Program-made: the position numbers and the translations under genes
Part shown: positions 44,104 through 52,095 of the stretch, piece after piece
Position numbering within the stretch: position 1 is the stretch's first letter
How the letters are laid out: each line of letters begins with the position of its first letter
DNA from: Paraburkholderia guartelaensis
GTDB lineage: Bacteria > Pseudomonadota > Gammaproteobacteria > Burkholderiales > Burkholderiaceae
DNA: 64,000 nt
Reading direction: 5' to 3'
Assembly: GCF_004353905.1 (NCBI RefSeq)
Contig: NZ_SMOD01000043.1
Span: forward strand, 1-64,000
The notes under the pieces: model-generated
Told to the model about the DNA's origin: nothing
Database searches by the model: none
The model's input: the letters and a program-made list of their open reading frames with translations, nothing else

Positions 44104-44125
44104 TGAACATATACGTTCATATAAT
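44104..44125 (+). promoter_or_regulatory. Inverted repeat TGAAC-N6-GTTCA beside a TATAAT box
   Basis: TGAAC (44104-44108) and GTTCA (44115-44119) form a perfect inverted repeat, and TATAAT (44120-44125) follows at once. No good -35 is found at 17 bases. The arrangement looks like an operator beside a -10 element for the histidine kinase gene starting at 44282, with a leader of about 150 bases. Confidence 0.35.
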
Positions 44126-44281
44126 GGCGCCGTGCGTGTGGGGTGCCCTATTCTGGCGCTGCCGGGCAGGGCGCACTACAAAACAGATGTTTCCGGACAA
44201 GATACCGGCTGTCTGTCAAATGCGCGTTCCCCTGTGGTGCAAAGCGGCCCAGTAAGGCCCGGCCAGTACAGGAGAACGAAT

Positions 44282-45325
44282 ATGAACGCGCACGCTATCG
44301 ACTCATCGAATACCTCTAACGCTTCCTTGCACACAAACGCCGGGCGCGCATCGCCGCCTGAAGGCGCGAGGCAGTCTTTCGAGGCGTGGTTGCGGCCTAT
44401 ATGGGTGCTGCTTGCGGCGGCCTGCGCCTACGCTTCATACGCAACGCATGACGTGCCGTGGGCGGTGCTTGCGCGCGCCGGCTTGCCCCTGGTGCTGCCC
44501 GCCATGCTCGTAGCGGCGCTCGCGGCATTGAAGTTCGTCGAACTGCACGCGTACGTCCAACGCATGGAGGCCATGGCCGAGCGCAGCCTCGGCGAAGGCG
44601 CTGACGCGGTCCTGCCAGAAGACATGGGGCCCGCTGCCATTGCGCGTCTCGCTCGCGCGTTCAATGTGTGTGTGCACCATCGCGCGCGGCGCCAGGCCGA
44701 ACTGCTTCATGTGCTTGCCGCCTATGCGCACGATTTGCGCACGCCGCTCACGCGCATGGCAATGCGTTCCGAACTTGTCGAGGACGCGTCGGTGCGCGAC
44801 GCGCTCGCCCGCGATCTTGCAGAGATGACCGAGCTGGTCGACGGCAGTCTTTCCTGCGCGCGCATGCAATGCAGCGCCCAGGAGCCCATGCGGTCCGTCG
44901 ATGCGGACAGCTTGCTCGGCGCGCTGATTGACGACTATCGCGACGCCGGACGCACCGTCGAACTCGAGGGGCGAGTGGGCCGTCCCGTGGTGACGTGCCC
45001 GCATGCGCTGCGTCGCGTGCTGGTGAATCTCATCGATAACGCGCTGCGCTACGGCGTGGATGTCCGCTTGAGCGTAAGGGTCGAGGCGCAGCGTCTCGTG
45101 CTGGCCGTTCTTGATTCGGGGCCGGGAATCGCTCCGGCCCGCCTGGAAGCCGTCTTCGCCGCGTGGTACCGCGCGCCCGAAACGGCGGCATCGGCTTCGG
45201 GATCGGGTCTCGGGCTCGCCATTGCGCGACGCCTCACGCTCGCGATGCACGGCGAACTCGAACTCGAAAATCGGCGCACAGGCGGCCTGGAAGCGCGCCT
45301 CACGCTTCCGCTCGTGGCAACGTGA
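44282..45325 (+). CDS. EnvZ-like sensor histidine kinase
   Basis: This 347-residue protein has two membrane helices (about 38-56 and 62-86) with almost no periplasmic loop, then a HAMP-like linker. The His box HDLRTPLTRMA has His150, the N box is LVNLIDNALRYG, and G1/G2 boxes are DSGPGIAP and GSGLGLAIARRL. ATG 44282 is chosen for its AGGAG ribosome site, although the frame is open from 44036. The missing periplasmic sensor suggests that it reads membrane or cytoplasmic cues. Its likely partner is the OmpR-type regulator at 41621, not an adjacent gene. Confidence 0.86.
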   Translation: MNAHAIDSSNTSNASLHTNAGRASPPEGARQSFEAWLRPIWVLLAAACAYASYATHDVPWAVLARAGLPLVLPAMLVAALAALKFVELHAYVQRMEAMAERSLGEGADAVLPEDMGPAAIARLARAFNVCVHHRARRQAELLHVLAAYAHDLRTPLTRMAMRSELVEDASVRDALARDLAEMTELVDGSLSCARMQCSAQEPMRSVDADSLLGALIDDYRDAGRTVELEGRVGRPVVTCPHALRRVLVNLIDNALRYGVDVRLSVRVEAQRLVLAVLDSGPGIAPARLEAVFAAWYRAPETAASASGSGLGLAIARRLTLAMHGELELENRRTGGLEARLTLPLVAT

Positions 45326-45372
45326 GGCTGGCAGGTCGAATCGTCGGTCCATCGACGCTGTGTTACGCATGA

Positions 45373-45822
45373 CTAAGCAGATGCCAGCGTGACGGTCACG
45401 ATGGTCGTTCCGCATAAACGCTCGGCGAGATCCGCATGAGCGGGACGCTCGCTCCACCACCGTGAGCGCCTCGCTCGCGCGCGGTGACCGAGCACGATGA
45501 GGTCGGGGTTGAACGTTTGCGCGTGGCGCGCCACGACATCGGCGATGCGCCCGTATTTTACGTAGCCGTTCGCGGCAATGCCGATATTGGCCAGTTGCAT
45601 GACGGCATCGCTCAGCGTGTTGCGCGCGATTTCCTCGAGGTGGGTATAGGCAACGTCGGTAAGCAGACCGCCGGAGGTCGCGTTCACCGCTTCGGCATCG
45701 ACAACGGCGACCACGTCGACGGCTGCGGAAAAGGCGAGCGAGAGCTGCGAGCAGCGTTGCAGAGCGGCCTGGGCCTCGCTCGTGCCGTCATACACGAGCA
45801 ACATGCGGGAAAAGGAAGACAT
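45373..45822 (-). CDS. Universal stress protein (UspA-like)
   Basis: This 149-residue protein has the UspA fold: MLLVYDGTSEAQAALQRC at the start, a central helical region with EEIARNTLSDAV, and LIVLGHRARARRS near the end. The usual ATP-binding G-2x-G-9x-G pattern is not complete, so ATP binding is doubtful. The frame extends to 45888; ATG 45822 fits the family N-terminus. It converges on the kinase gene at 44282. A GGAAT-N17-TGTT promoter candidate lies about 104 bp upstream. Confidence 0.75.
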   Translation of the reverse strand: MSSFSRMLLVYDGTSEAQAALQRCSQLSLAFSAAVDVVAVVDAEAVNATSGGLLTDVAYTHLEEIARNTLSDAVMQLANIGIAANGYVKYGRIADVVARHAQTFNPDLIVLGHRARARRSRWWSERPAHADLAERLCGTTIVTVTLASA

Positions 45823-45925
45823 GATGTGCCGATAACGTAACGGAGCCGCTGGCGGCGCCTGACTGAACATGAAAGTCGGCCAGCACATTCGCCCCCGGAG
45901 GGCGAGTTGTCTGGCCGCGCAATCA

Positions 45926-45952
45926 GAACAGTCCGTTATCGGTGTTTATTCC
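45926..45952 (-). promoter_or_regulatory. ECF-type promoter candidate GGAAT-N17-TGTTC for the universal stress gene
   Basis: On the minus strand GGAAT (45952-45948) and TGTTC (45930-45926) are 17 bases apart, and the -10 continues as TGTTCTG like the sites before ECF sigma 2 and the acyltransferase gene. The predicted leader is about 97 bases. Confidence 0.5.
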
Positions 45953-46052
45953 CAACGGTGTACTGGGTCGCGTTACGCCGCGATGGCCCGTCGGAAAAAT
46001 CATATTCCGCCATAGTTCGGAATACGGAATAACAACGAATTCATTAAGTCAT

Positions 46053-46982
46053 TCAACCAGCGGCGCTGCCGTGCGGGGCAACCTGACCCACGGTTTCTTC
46101 TGCCTGTCCTTTGGCAATCTGTTTGCCGATTGCCAGCAGCTGATCGTCGTCGAGCGACGCAATCAACGCGTAGCTGAGGTTGGCGCGGCGCCACGTCAAA
46201 ACGTTCATGCTCTCGACACGCTCATGTGTCATGTTTGCGTCCGGTTTTTCGTCCTTCATGACGCACAAGGCCACGGGCAATCCCGCTTTGGGCAGGTACA
46301 CGATCTGCACGAGCGGCCGGTCGTGAAAACGCAGGCGCTGAATGCGCGTGAACGTGAGCCCCGCCGGGCGCAGGTCGGGCACGTGGATCGGTACGCCATC
46401 GACGCTGTGAATCTGCGCGATCACCTGCGAGGCCACTTCCGGCGTGAGTGCGTCGAAGGCTACGGTGTCGCGCGTGTAAAGCTGCTGATAGTTCACCGCC
46501 GCCGCGACCCACGGCGAGACTTTCGCGGCCGCAGCGTGCAATGCGCTGGCGCTTGCTCCGTGGTCGTTGCGAGCCCAATCTGTCGCGTAGCGCAACACCA
46601 GCGCGCAGCTTAGTGCGCCCGCCGCGAACGTCATCGCGAGGCCCGGCAGCGATAAGTTCAGAGGAAAGCGAAAAGGCAAGCGCGAAAAGAATCGCGAAAA
46701 GCCCGCAGGTTCAGCAGCGCTGCGTCGAGTGCTGGCCGAAGCCTCTGGCACCTCGGAATACGCGCGGCTGAGCTGGGCGATCGTGCGCGTGAGCCGCTCG
46801 GGAACGGGCGGCAGCTTCTGGTGCGCAAAAGCATGCCGATACCGTAGCGCCGAGGCCGCGTATAGCTCAACGCGTTCCGCAACCTCGGGCGACGCGCTGA
46901 TCGTCTTCTCCACGTCCTCGCGCTCGCGCGGCGTGAGTTCGCCGTCGACATAAGCCATGAGCAGGATGTCATCCATAGTCAT
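46053..46982 (-). CDS. Membrane anti-sigma factor (pair 2)
   Basis: This 309-residue protein starts at ATG 46982, overlapping the sigma stop (ATGA); upstream in-frame starts are disfavoured. It has a cytoplasmic head (about 1-75, MTMDDILLMAYVDGELTPRE), one membrane helix at about 110-131 and a periplasmic domain paralogous to that of the anti-sigma at 27989, with the shared blocks QRLRFHDRPLVQIVYLPKAG and LPVALCVMKDEKPD. It probably holds ECF sigma 2 at the membrane. Confidence 0.75.
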   Translation of the reverse strand: MTMDDILLMAYVDGELTPREREDVEKTISASPEVAERVELYAASALRYRHAFAHQKLPPVPERLTRTIAQLSRAYSEVPEASASTRRSAAEPAGFSRFFSRLPFRFPLNLSLPGLAMTFAAGALSCALVLRYATDWARNDHGASASALHAAAAKVSPWVAAAVNYQQLYTRDTVAFDALTPEVASQVIAQIHSVDGVPIHVPDLRPAGLTFTRIQRLRFHDRPLVQIVYLPKAGLPVALCVMKDEKPDANMTHERVESMNVLTWRRANLSYALIASLDDDQLLAIGKQIAKGQAEETVGQVAPHGSAAG

Positions 46983-47548
46983 GCCCCAATTTCCTTGCTG
47001 TTCGCCGCGCCTTTCGCGCACTTTTCTTTTTTCGGGTCGTTGAACAGGGCGCCAATTGCCTGGCGTGCCCGCGAAAGCCGGCTCATGATCGTGCCGATCG
47101 GCACGTCCAGCACCTCAGCCGCTTCACTGTAGCTTAACCCTTCTACCGCAACGAGCAGCATGACAGTGCGCTGTGCCTCGGGTAATTGCTGAACGGCGCG
47201 GATGATTTGCCCGTTCATGGCCTGTTCTTCAGGCGTCGTTGCAGAGGGATCGGGAACGGTTTCCAGGAAACCGTCATCCCATTCCATGCCCGAACGGTTG
47301 CGCACGTTGCGGGCCCGCAGTTCGTTGAGCCACGTGGACTGAACGATGGAGAACATCCAGCTGAGTGGCGCCGTTCCGGGTTCGAGTTGATGCGCACGTT
47401 CGAGTGCGCGCACGCACGCGCGCTGCACGAGATCTTCGGCATCGTGCTGATCGCCCGAAATGCGCAGCGCGAATGCCCACAAGCGTGGAAGCATGGCGGG
47501 CAGCAGCGCGGACAATTCGGCGACAGTCATCGTCTCGGTAGATTTCAT
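46979..47548 (-). CDS. ECF sigma factor (pair 2)
   Basis: This 189-residue sigma70-family factor is closely similar to the one at 28936: region 2 around LRISGDQHDAEDLVQRACVR and region 4 around YSEAAEVLDVPIGTIMSRLS, with the same gene overlap to its anti-sigma. Sigma 2 and sigma 1 probably read the same kind of promoter, since both genes carry a GGAAT-N17-[CT]GTT site upstream. Cross-talk between the two pairs is therefore likely. Confidence 0.88.
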   Translation of the reverse strand: MKSTETMTVAELSALLPAMLPRLWAFALRISGDQHDAEDLVQRACVRALERAHQLEPGTAPLSWMFSIVQSTWLNELRARNVRNRSGMEWDDGFLETVPDPSATTPEEQAMNGQIIRAVQQLPEAQRTVMLLVAVEGLSYSEAAEVLDVPIGTIMSRLSRARQAIGALFNDPKKEKCAKGAANSKEIGA

Positions 47549-47591
47549 TTTTCGACGATAGGGTTAGACGGCAAAACCGTCGCCTTGACCA

Positions 47592-47618
47592 GAACACCTG
47601 GCAGGCGAAGAAAATTCC
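47592..47618 (-). promoter_or_regulatory. ECF-type promoter candidate GGAAT-N17-TGTTC for ECF sigma 2
   Basis: On the minus strand GGAAT (47618-47614) and TGTTC (47596-47592) are 17 bases apart, with GCCAGG just before the -10 as at the ECF sigma 1 site. The predicted leader is about 37 bases. The region 47549-47901 (353 bp) holds this site, the divergent site at 47816, and no gene I can support. Confidence 0.55.
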
Positions 47619-47815
47619 GTACGCGCCAACTATTTCCAGCTGTCTTCATCTTCAAGACGAGCCGGCCACGACGCGGGCAGGAGACACAACGAATTAAAAC
47701 CAGAGAAGGTATCTGTCATATGTCTGGCGAATCGACTATTGAAAATCTTTGTATCAATGCCGGAAACCAGACAAATTGCGACACAAATCGTCGTACTGAA
47801 TTGCGCATCCAAGAT

Positions 47816-47842
47816 GGAATGCGCAGCGCTCCACAGGTGTTC
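47816..47842 (+). promoter_or_regulatory. ECF-type promoter candidate GGAAT-N17-TGTTC for the acyltransferase gene
   Basis: GGAAT (47816-47820) and TGTTC (47838-47842) are 17 bases apart. The -10 is extended to TGTTCTGG and is preceded by CAGG, exactly as at ECF sigma 2. The predicted leader is about 53 bases before ATG 47902. Confidence 0.55.
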
Positions 47843-47901
47843 TGGGTGAGGAAGCGATTGCGTTCAACGTTTCCCTCCCTTTCGAAGAACACGGAATTCA
47901 G

Positions 47902-49170
47902 ATGCGAAATCAGCAAACGGATATCGAAAACAACCTGAAACAGGCGCCCGACCTGGTGCGGACGCTTGGCGCTACCGAACGATTGTTCTGGCTGCTCGAC
48001 CGCAATCGCGCGATTCATTTCGCACTGGTCGCGCAAATCGACCGCGTATTCGCGCCCGACGCCTGGCACGCGGCGTTGCTTGCGCTCCAGAAGCGGCATC
48101 CCTTGCTCTCTGCGCGTATCGTCGCCGACGGTGAGGGGGTTCCCGCCTTTTATCGTGATCCCGACGCACGGATTCCCTTGCGCGTAGTGGAGCATGCGCG
48201 GGCGTCGTGGGAAGTCGAGGCGGCAAGGGAAATGAACATGCCGTTCGACTGGTCGACTGCACCGCTTGTGCGCGCAACCTTGTTGCAGGGCGAAAGCGGC
48301 TCGACCATCATCCTCGCCGCCCATCACTCGGTGCTGGACGGCATGGGCGGCGCCTATGTGATGGAGGACTTGCTGAGCGCGCTCGCGGGTGGCTCGCTCA
48401 TGAGCCTGCCCCTCGTGCAGCCGCTCGAAAGCCTGCTGAGAGCGAAAATGGCCACAACCACCGTATCCGGCGCGATGGCGCCGGCGCCCGAACCCAAGAT
48501 ATTCCGCGCGGCTGCGGGCGCGCGCGCCGAGGTCGCCGCGCTGGCGCTCGGCGCGCAGCTCACGCGCGCCGTTGTGGAGCGCTCGCGCATCGAGCGCACG
48601 ACGGTGCATGGCGCGGTCGCGGCGGCGGTTCATGAAGCGGGGCGGCGCTTGTCGCGGGTGTGGCGCGAGCGGCCCGTGCGTACTGTGTCGCCGATCGACG
48701 TGCGCCGAACCGTGGGCGGCATGGGCCAGGCCAACGGCGTGTACATCACGCAGACCGTGACAGTGGACGATCGTCCGCGCGGCGCGCCGTTCTGGCATGC
48801 GGCCCGCGAGGTCAAGGCATCGCTGGCGCCCGCGCAAACGCTCGCTGCGGTCGTGCAGGAAACGAAAGCGCTGGATGCGTTCATGTCGTCGAATCCGTCC
48901 GTTGAAGATACAGCGGGTTTTCTTTCGCACATGCTGGCGTTCGACGTGCTGCTCTCGAACCTGGGCCGCGAGCCGGTCGCTTCCACGTACGACGGCTTCG
49001 CACTAAAGGCGCTGTGGGGGCCGATCGTGAGTTCGGGGTTCGCGGACGACCAGGTCGTGGGCGTCTGTACACAAGGGGGCGTGCTCCGTCTTACGCAGGC
49101 GAGCTACACTGTCATGCCCGGACTGCTCGACGAAGTGAGCGCCGTGCTGAGCGAGGCCGTTGCCGTTTGA
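47902..49170 (+). CDS. Stand-alone condensation-fold acyltransferase (PapA/WS-like)
   Basis: This 422-residue protein of the condensation-domain superfamily has the catalytic HHxxxDG as HHSVLDG (His141, His142, Asp146, Gly147) and a family-typical start (GATERLFWLLDR). There is no carrier protein or NRPS module nearby, so it likely acts as a free acyltransferase, like the PapA-type enzymes that esterify alcohols, or as an unrelated wax-ester-like enzyme. The ECF-type promoter upstream suggests that it answers envelope or oxidative stress. The substrate is unknown. A strong hairpin follows the stop. Confidence 0.78.
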   Translation: MRNQQTDIENNLKQAPDLVRTLGATERLFWLLDRNRAIHFALVAQIDRVFAPDAWHAALLALQKRHPLLSARIVADGEGVPAFYRDPDARIPLRVVEHARASWEVEAAREMNMPFDWSTAPLVRATLLQGESGSTIILAAHHSVLDGMGGAYVMEDLLSALAGGSLMSLPLVQPLESLLRAKMATTTVSGAMAPAPEPKIFRAAAGARAEVAALALGAQLTRAVVERSRIERTTVHGAVAAAVHEAGRRLSRVWRERPVRTVSPIDVRRTVGGMGQANGVYITQTVTVDDRPRGAPFWHAAREVKASLAPAQTLAAVVQETKALDAFMSSNPSVEDTAGFLSHMLAFDVLLSNLGREPVASTYDGFALKALWGPIVSSGFADDQVVGVCTQGGVLRLTQASYTVMPGLLDEVSAVLSEAVAV

Positions 49171-49195
49171 TTCAACGACCAGGGTAATCCAGAAG

Positions 49196-49216
49196 TGCGC
49201 CGGCGTGGCCGGCGCA
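49196..49216. terminator. Perfect hairpin between convergent genes
   Basis: TGCGCCGGC (49196-49204) and GCCGGCGCA (49208-49216) form a 9-bp GC-rich stem with a 3-base GTG loop, between the acyltransferase stop and the BON gene stop. GTAATC and GATTAC further out could extend it. No T-run follows, so it may be a bidirectional barrier rather than a classical terminator. Confidence 0.5.
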
Positions 49217-49241
49217 CCCGATTACGGTGAAACCGCTTGCA

Positions 49242-49604
49242 TCAGGGCGCTGCGTAGAGCGTCAGCTTGGTCGCGACCGACTGCACGCCCGGCACTTTCG
49301 ATGCGACGTCCTGAGCGACCTGGTCCTGCGATTCGTCGAGAATCGTACCGGCCAGAATGATCTTGCCCGTACGCGTATTGGCGAACACGGCGATGTCCGT
49401 GTCGTTCAGGTCGCGGTTCTTGTAGAGGGCTTCGTGAACCTTCTTCGCCAACGCGTGGTTGGCGGCGCGGTCGGCATGCATTTGCGCGCGGATCTGCTGC
49501 TTGGTGAGCGCGGGCGTGTCGTCGGTCGTCGTGGTTTGTGCGAGGGCGGCGGAAGAGAGCAGCACGGCGAATACGGCCGTAAGCGCCTTGGAACGAAGCG
49601 TCAT
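49242..49604 (-). CDS. Exported BON-domain protein
   Basis: This 120-residue protein has a signal peptide ending near ...AALAQ (about residue 23). The BON domain covers about 50-118: AKKVHEALYKNRDLNDTDI, GKIILAGTILDESQDQ and PGVQSVATKLTLY. BON domains bind phospholipids or large envelope structures, and related proteins (OsmY-like) respond to stress. The gene stands alone, with 163 bp between it and the REC-only gene upstream. Confidence 0.83.
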   Translation of the reverse strand: MTLRSKALTAVFAVLLSSAALAQTTTTDDTPALTKQQIRAQMHADRAANHALAKKVHEALYKNRDLNDTDIAVFANTRTGKIILAGTILDESQDQVAQDVASKVPGVQSVATKLTLYAAP

Positions 49605-49767
49605 GGAATCACCTGTTGACGTTGAGAGAACGAGGAGTTGTCAATGCGGGTCTTGCCCGGTGGGAAGCATAGACCGCAGGTCGTCCTGGCTCTATCAGAC
49701 GTTGGGTGGCTCTCACCCTATACGAATGTCAACGGTGTCCTATACCGCGGGATACGGCGATGACGAT

Positions 49768-50142
49768 TTACGCGGCGGTAGCGGCTGCCGCGGCAACGGC
49801 GGCGGCGAGGTCCCTGGCCCGGACGGGCTTGATGAGGAATGCGCTTGCACCATTGTCCAGCGCCTGGCTCTCGAGTTCGGGCATGGGGTAGGCCGTGATG
49901 AAAATCGTGGGTATGCGAATACCGGCGCCAATCAGGCGCAAAAACATGTCGACGCCGGTCATGCCGGGCATCTGGACGTCCGAAATGATGCAGTGCGGAT
50001 GGCGGGCGCCAGCGGCAGCCAGCAGATCCGTGCCGGATTCGAATGTCACGACATCGTAATCGAGTGAGCGTAGCAAGCTGGAGAGGCCGGAGCGGACCGA
50101 AGGGTCGTCGTCAACCACCCAGATGACTAGTGGCGTACACAA
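49768..50142 (-). CDS. REC-only response regulator (twin of the one at 63279)
   Basis: This 124-residue single receiver domain has VVDDDPS, phospho-acceptor Asp55 in IISDVQMPGMTG, Thr in FITAYP and Lys in FLIKPV. It matches the REC-only protein at 63279 in length, in phospho-acceptor position and in the distance from an ATAC-N4-GTAT site. The two probably arose from one ancestor and flank the tandem giant kinases. The C-terminus is an Ala-rich tail. Confidence 0.85.
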   Translation of the reverse strand: MCTPLVIWVVDDDPSVRSGLSSLLRSLDYDVVTFESGTDLLAAAGARHPHCIISDVQMPGMTGVDMFLRLIGAGIRIPTIFITAYPMPELESQALDNGASAFLIKPVRARDLAAAVAAAAATAA

Positions 50143-50237
50143 TGAATATCTCCGGTGGCGTGCTGGAAGGCAAGATGGCTGTGATTCGTCGCGTGTACGC
50201 GGCCCAAGCTTACAGGAGACCTCCAGCCGCCGGAATC

Positions 50238-50249
50238 ATACGGAGGTAT
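50238..50249. promoter_or_regulatory. Palindrome ATAC-GGAG-GTAT (operator candidate, copy 6 by position)
   Basis: This perfect palindrome lies 95 bp upstream of the minus-strand REC-only gene and about 370 bp before the plus-strand regulator at 50618. The 12 bases CGGAATCATACG (50231-50242) are repeated exactly before the twin REC-only gene (63741-63752). Confidence 0.55.
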
Positions 50250-50411
50250 AGATAGGGTTTGCCGCAATCCGTAGGTAAGATGCAAAGGGGATTTGAGGGT
50301 TCACCCACCGCACGACCTCTCGCACAGCAGACAACGTTCACAAAATAGTTGCGCAATCGCGCGTCTTGCGCGCGGCATTCCCTTTGGTTTGACGCCTGAA
50401 ATCAGCAACCG

Positions 50412-50621
50412 GTGGAGTCTGGCATGTACCAAATCGAGAGCGATCGTGGCGAGCGCAGGTCCGTGTATTTCGAAAATATGATTGACGCAAACGTCAATAC
50501 GTTCTGTTTTGACGCGGGCGACAGTTTCTACTTCGAAGCGGCACTGCCGCATCGGTATTTTTCCAAGGCCACCGAGGCAAAGGCTCTCATGATCGTTGCG
50601 AATCAGGACGCCAGGCGATGA
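50412..50621 (+). pseudogene. Cupin-domain remnant or short cupin peptide
   Basis: A 69-codon frame (GTG 50412, or ATG 50424) encodes FCFDAGDSFYFEAALPHRYF, which looks like the second half of a cupin from an HTH-cupin regulator (GDSxYFxxxxPHR). Nothing upstream in any frame supplies the missing HTH or first cupin strand. Its stop overlaps the next gene start (ATGA at 50618), so it may be translated as a leader that couples to the regulator. Remnant status is likely but not certain. Confidence 0.45.
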
Positions 50622-51352
50622 GCGGCGGTGTAAATGGATCGATGTCGCCGTTCAGGTTTGATGCAATGAACCATGCGAACAGCGCGAATCGCGTGTGCGC
50701 GGAACCTGCTGCGTCGAAGGTTTTTGTCGTCGACGACGACGAAAAGCTCAGGGAAGGACTCAAGAGCCTGCTTGAATCGGTAGGGTTTCATGTCGAAACC
50801 TTCCCGTCGACGGCGCTATTTTGCCAGCGCGTGCAGGCCGACGTTCCGAGCTGTCTGATACTCGACGTGCGTTTGAAAGGCGAGAGCGGACTCGAGTTTC
50901 AGGAATGGGCGGCGGAAAATGAAATCGTCATGCCGATTGTCTTCATGAGCGGCTATGGCGATATCGAAATGTCGGTGCGCGCCATGAAGGGCGGCGCCAT
51001 TAATTTTCTGACCAAGCCGTTTCGCGAGCAGGACATGATCGAGTCCGTGACCGAGGCGTTGCAGCGCGATGCGGCGCGTTTGCTGAAGCTGAATCAGTCG
51101 AGCACGCTCAGAGAGCAGTTTTCGACCTTGACGCCGCGCGAGCGCGATATCGCCATGCTCGTTGCGGCGGGATATATGAACAAGGCGGCCGCGAGCAAGC
51201 TGGAACTCAGCGAGATGACCGTGAAGATTTACCGCGCGAGAGCGATGAAGAAGCTCGCCGTGCGCACGACGGCGGAACTGGTGCGGAAAGTCCGGTCGCT
51301 GCAGATCGAAGGCGATGCCGGGGCGACGGACGATCCGCTTGCCCGCGATTGA
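50618..51352 (+). CDS. FixJ-type response regulator
   Basis: This protein of up to 244 residues has a receiver domain with Asp83 in CLILDVRLKG, Ser in VFMSGYGD (where most have Thr) and Lys in FLTKPF. The HTH is LTPRERDIAMLVAAGYMNKA and LSEMTVKIYRARAMKKL. The overlap with the cupin remnant favours ATG 50618; Met 9 (50642) and Met 17 (50666) are alternatives. Its C-terminus overlaps the TTG at 51349 that opens the next frame. It heads the run of regulator and giant kinase genes on this strand. Confidence 0.84.
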   Translation: MSGGVNGSMSPFRFDAMNHANSANRVCAEPAASKVFVVDDDEKLREGLKSLLESVGFHVETFPSTALFCQRVQADVPSCLILDVRLKGESGLEFQEWAAENEIVMPIVFMSGYGDIEMSVRAMKGGAINFLTKPFREQDMIESVTEALQRDAARLLKLNQSSTLREQFSTLTPRERDIAMLVAAGYMNKAAASKLELSEMTVKIYRARAMKKLAVRTTAELVRKVRSLQIEGDAGATDDPLARD

Positions 51353-51375
51353 AGAATCCGGCGGAAATAACGTGC

Positions 51376-52053
51376 ATGGCTGCATGGGGAACGGTAATGG
51401 AGAAGAACGCAGTTCGTATTGCGCCAGCGGTCGAAGGCTCGGTGGTCTATGTGATCGACGACGACGAGTCGATCTGCGCGGCGCTTTCCAGCCTGTTGCG
51501 CTCGTCCGGTTTCGCAACCCGTACCTTTACGCGAATCGACGAATTTCTGCTGGCGCCGAAAGAGGATGTGCCGGGCTGCCTGCTGCTCGACGTGCGGCTA
51601 CGCGGCGAGAGCGGCCTGACGTTTCAGCAAAGTGCGCACCGCTACGAGGTGGACATGCCCATTGTCTTTATGACGGCGCACGGCGACATCGAAATGTCGG
51701 TGCGGGCCATGAAGGCGGGGGCGATCGACTTTCTCACCAAGCCCGTTCGCGAGCAGCGCGTAATCGACGCCGTTTCGACGGCCATCGCGCGCCATGCCGC
51801 GTGGCGCGAACGCGCCCGCTCGGAGGCGACGCTGCGCGCGCGCTACGACCAGTTGACGGCGCGCGAGCGAGAAGTCGTGTCGTATGTGGTGGAAGGTTTG
51901 CTGAACAAGCAAATTGCGGGCGAATTGAATCTGAGCGAAATCACGATCAAGATTCACCGCAGCTCGGCCATGCGCAAGCTCGAAGCACAGTCGGTGGCCG
52001 ATCTCGTGAGGAAGATGGAGGTCATCAGCGCCGCGGAGCAAGCGCGCAATTGA
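51376..52053 (+). CDS. FixJ-type response regulator
   Basis: This 225-residue protein (from ATG 51376) has a receiver with Asp72 in LLLDVRLRG, Thr in VFMTAHGD and Lys in FLTKPV. The HTH is LTAREREVVSYVVEGLLNKQ and LSEITIKIHRSSAMRKL. Starts at TTG 51349, ATG 51376 and ATG 51397 are all possible; 51397 has the best-placed GGGGAA. It follows the previous regulator directly and precedes the giant kinase gene by about 40 bp, so the three probably form one transcript. Confidence 0.84.
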   Translation: MAAWGTVMEKNAVRIAPAVEGSVVYVIDDDESICAALSSLLRSSGFATRTFTRIDEFLLAPKEDVPGCLLLDVRLRGESGLTFQQSAHRYEVDMPIVFMTAHGDIEMSVRAMKAGAIDFLTKPVREQRVIDAVSTAIARHAAWRERARSEATLRARYDQLTAREREVVSYVVEGLLNKQIAGELNLSEITIKIHRSSAMRKLEAQSVADLVRKMEVISAAEQARN

Positions 52054-52095
52054 CGGCTCGCCAGCGAGGCAGGCGCGACAAGGATGGGGAGAGGT

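Noticed and set aside
47720..47938. Possible 72-residue peptide starting MSGESTIENLC
   Set aside because: It contains the ECF-type promoter for the acyltransferase and overlaps that gene's start; no homology is recognisable.
49741..49754. Near-palindrome TATACCGCGGGATA
   Set aside because: It does not keep the GTAT half and lies downstream of the REC-only gene; not counted with the seven perfect sites.
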